Shown here: piece by piece, positions 12,008 through 14,039 of the stretch
Position numbering within the stretch: position 1 is the first letter of the stretch
Layout: every line of letters begins with the position of its first letter
NCBI GenBank assembly: GCA_003554665.1
Contig: PWGY01000237.1
Coordinates: forward strand, 1 to 14,039
DNA: 14,039 bases
Direction: 5' to 3'
Source of the DNA: Bacteroidales bacterium
Lineage (GTDB): Bacteria > Bacteroidota > Bacteroidia > Bacteroidales > UBA7960
Translations under genes and position numbers: made by a program
Notes under the pieces: generated by a model
Databases searched by the model: none
What the model was told of the DNA's origin: nothing
The model's input: the letters and a program-made list of their open reading frames with translations, nothing else

Positions 12008-14039
12008 ATGAAGCGTATTCTGATTTTAATGGGTATTCTGCTGTTTCTGGGCGGACCCATTTTCGGGCAACAGATTCGTGTTTCCGGCACTGTGACCAGT
12101 GCTGAAGACGGAGCGACACTGCCCGGAGTAACTGTTGCGGTGCAGGGTACAACCCTTGGAACGATCACCGATGCGGAAGGAAATTATGAGCTGGATGTGG
12201 CCAGGGATGCCACATTGGTTTTTACCTTCATCGGGCTGCAGCGAAAGGAAGTGGCTGTGGACGGTCGCGCAGTCATTGACGTGGAAATGGAGCGTGACCT
12301 GGCCCTGCTGGATGAGGTGGTTGTGGTCGGGTACGGCACCCGGCTGAAATATGAGTTGACAGGCTCTATCTCCTCCCTGCGTAGTGAGGATATAGCCGGG
12401 CATACCATGCCCAGTTTTGAAACGGCTCTTCAGGGCCGTACGGCAGGAGTCCACATCTCTGCAGGTAGCGGTAAACTGGGCCAGGCGGTGAGGACGCGGG
12501 TGCGTGGGTCTTCTTCCATTTCAGCAAGCAACCAGCCTCTGTATGTGATTGACGGTATTCCGGTTCAGTCCGATAACCTTGGCACTACGGGCAATGAGCC
12601 AACCAACCCGCTGGCTGACCTGAACCCCGGGGATATTGAATCGGTCGAAGTGCTGAAGGATGCTTCAGCGGCGGCCATTTACGGTTCAAGGGCCTCCAAT
12701 GGGGTGATTATCATTACCACCAAAAGGGGCCAGCCTGGCGCCACAAGGATCAATGTGACCTCCCAGTACGGGTTCAGCGAGCCCTCCAATAAAGTGGGGT
12801 TCCTGAACAGGGACGAGTACCTTGATCTTTTCCAGAGGGCTTACACCAACTCTGCAGGAGGGCCCAATGAACCTTTTGTGATTTGGAATGACTGGACTGA
12901 CGCCCTTGACTGGGGCCTTTCTTTCTGGCGCGACCCGGATAACCCGGAAGACGTGACCAGGGGGCCTGATACCAACTGGGAAGACCAGGCGTTCCGCCAG
13001 GGTGGATCCAGGCAGTTTGACATCAATGCCTCCGGGGGTACAGAAGACACCCAGTTTTACGTGGCATTGTCTTACACCGATCAGGAAGCCATCATTGTCG
13101 GCAACTCTTTTGACAGGGTCAGCGGCCGGATGAATCTGGATCAGAAAGTGAGTGACATTTTATCTTTCGGGATGAATATGAACCTCTCACGGTCCAGAAA
13201 CTTCAGGGTGGCCAACGACAGGGCTTTTGCCACGCCGCTGCAAATGATCGCCCTCCCGTCAGTACAGCCCACACATGACCCCACTACAGGCGAACTGAAT
13301 CGCCGCACTGTTTATGAAAACGGATTGGTGGTCAGGGAGTACAATAATTTTGATACAGAAATTTTCCGGAACTTCGGTAATGTGTTTGCGACTCTGCAAA
13401 TCTCACCAAACCTGACTTTCCGGTCGGAGGCCGGTATAGATATCCTGAGGCAGCACGAATGGGAATACCAGGGCCGCCTGACCAATGACGGCGGGCCTGC
13501 AGGATGGGGCTTTGACCGGAATGTTTCCTCCAGGGTTTACAGCCTGGAGAATTACTTTACCTATCAACAGGTTTTTGCCGAGCAGGTAGAGCTTGATTTT
13601 CTGCTGGGAGCCAGTTTGCAGTATGCGGAATATGACTTTTCCTCAGCCAGTGGAAGAGGCTTCCCCAGCGATGAGTTCAGGCGGCTTGCAAGTGCAGCAG
13701 ACATTGAAAGTGCCTCTGCCAGTGCAACCGGCTTTCGCTATAATTCATTTTTCAGCCGTGCCAACATGAAGTTCATGGACAGGTATCTGCTGACACTCAG
13801 TGCCCGTCCTGACGGCTCTTCCCGCTTTGGTGCGGAAAACCGCTATGGTTTCTTCCCGGCAGCTTCTGCCGCATGGTTGGTTAACGAGGAGGATTTCCTG
13901 GCTGGCAATTATTACCTTAGTTTTCTGAAGCCACGCTTCAGCTGGGGGCTGACCGGAAACTCGGAAATTGACAACTTTGCCGCCAGGGGTTTGTATACCG
14001 GAAGCAACTATGCCGGGCTCTGGGGTGTGGTTTCCAGCA
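12008..14039 (+). CDS. SusC/RagA-family TonB-dependent outer-membrane transporter, 5' part
   Basis: SusC-type barrels import large nutrients across the outer membrane using TonB energy, with a SusD lipoprotein as lid. I read the frame through to the window end with no stop: 677 codons, against a usual total near 1,000 residues, so the C-terminal barrel strands lie outside. After a signal peptide (MKRILILMGILLFLGGPIFG, cut near GQQ) comes a carboxypeptidase D regulatory-like domain (about 24-100, with the GVTVAVQGTTLGTITDAEGNYEL segment). The TonB-box-like DEVVVVGYGT is at 102-111. The plug domain ends in VEVLKDASAAAIYGSRASNG (213-232) and VIIITTKRG. Later segments such as RPDGSSRFGAENRYGFFPA are typical of this family. 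It diverges from the SusD-like gene. Partner and substrate are not known. Confidence 0.95.
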   Translation, partial: MKRILILMGILLFLGGPIFGQQIRVSGTVTSAEDGATLPGVTVAVQGTTLGTITDAEGNYELDVARDATLVFTFIGLQRKEVAVDGRAVIDVEMERDLALLDEVVVVGYGTRLKYELTGSISSLRSEDIAGHTMPSFETALQGRTAGVHISAGSGKLGQAVRTRVRGSSSISASNQPLYVIDGIPVQSDNLGTTGNEPTNPLADLNPGDIESVEVLKDASAAAIYGSRASNGVIIITTKRGQPGATRINVTSQYGFSEPSNKVGFLNRDEYLDLFQRAYTNSAGGPNEPFVIWNDWTDALDWGLSFWRDPDNPEDVTRGPDTNWEDQAFRQGGSRQFDINASGGTEDTQFYVALSYTDQEAIIVGNSFDRVSGRMNLDQKVSDILSFGMNMNLSRSRNFRVANDRAFATPLQMIALPSVQPTHDPTTGELNRRTVYENGLVVREYNNFDTEIFRNFGNVFATLQISPNLTFRSEAGIDILRQHEWEYQGRLTNDGGPAGWGFDRNVSSRVYSLENYFTYQQVFAEQVELDFLLGASLQYAEYDFSSASGRGFPSDEFRRLASAADIESASASATGFRYNSFFSRANMKFMDRYLLTLSARPDGSSRFGAENRYGFFPAASAAWLVNEEDFLAGNYYLSFLKPRFSWGLTGNSEIDNFAARGLYTGSNYAGLWGVVSS

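Overview
The window looks like chromosomal DNA from a member of the Bacteroidota. The evidence is a SusC-type TonB-dependent transporter beside a SusD-type lipoprotein, several close matches to the Bacteroidota promoter -7 consensus TAnnTTTG, weak or absent Shine-Dalgarno sequences, and two protein types I associate with this phylum (a propeller-plus-barrel outer-membrane protein and a degenerate Rieske-like lipoprotein). The SusD subtype and the RuvC sequence suggest a Bacteroidales/Marinilabiliales-like lineage, but that is inference. I see no tRNA, rRNA, CRISPR array, insertion sequence or prophage gene.

Layout. 1-1150 (+): the 3' part of panB (pantothenate synthesis) overlaps an RluA-family pseudouridine synthase gene by 14 bp. 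1151-1237 is a short intergenic tract of degenerate 21-bp tandem repeats running up to the start of a large (+) gene (about 1238-4168). That gene encodes a secreted outer-membrane protein with an HExxH metalloprotease-like N-terminus, a PD40/TolB-like propeller and a C-terminal barrel. 4169-4304 is a convergent intergenic spacer with three copies of a 15-bp repeat. 4305-6259 (-): lpdA (dihydrolipoyl dehydrogenase) followed 20 bp later by rfbC/rmlC (dTDP-4-dehydrorhamnose 3,5-epimerase). 6417-7091 (-): a Sfp-type 4'-phosphopantetheinyl transferase. 7221-7769 (-): a Rieske-like lipoprotein lacking the canonical cluster ligands. It diverges from 7881-8498 (+), a single-pass membrane protein with a long charged tail. 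The two -7 elements between them abut a 15-bp palindrome. 8792-9265 (+): greA behind a long leader rich in inverted repeats. 9355-9747 (+): a HIT-family protein, convergent with and overlapping ruvC (9740-10306, -). 10352-11761 (-): a SusD-like lipoprotein. 12008 to the window end (+): the N-terminal two thirds of a SusC-like transporter.

Most of the window is housekeeping: cofactor and coenzyme A supply (PanB and the phosphopantetheinyl transferase are on the same route), RNA modification, central metabolism, transcript elongation and recombination. The accessory interest lies in the outer-membrane genes. The susD-like and susC-like genes are divergent across 246 bp instead of in the usual susC-susD tandem. 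That spacer holds candidate promoters in both directions, a 21-bp imperfect palindrome and a hairpin in the susC leader. The propeller/barrel protein with an HExxH motif is the other notable surface component. I did not find a clear new multi-gene system. The strongest leads are the divergent SusC/SusD locus and the symmetric divergent promoter at 7792-7818.
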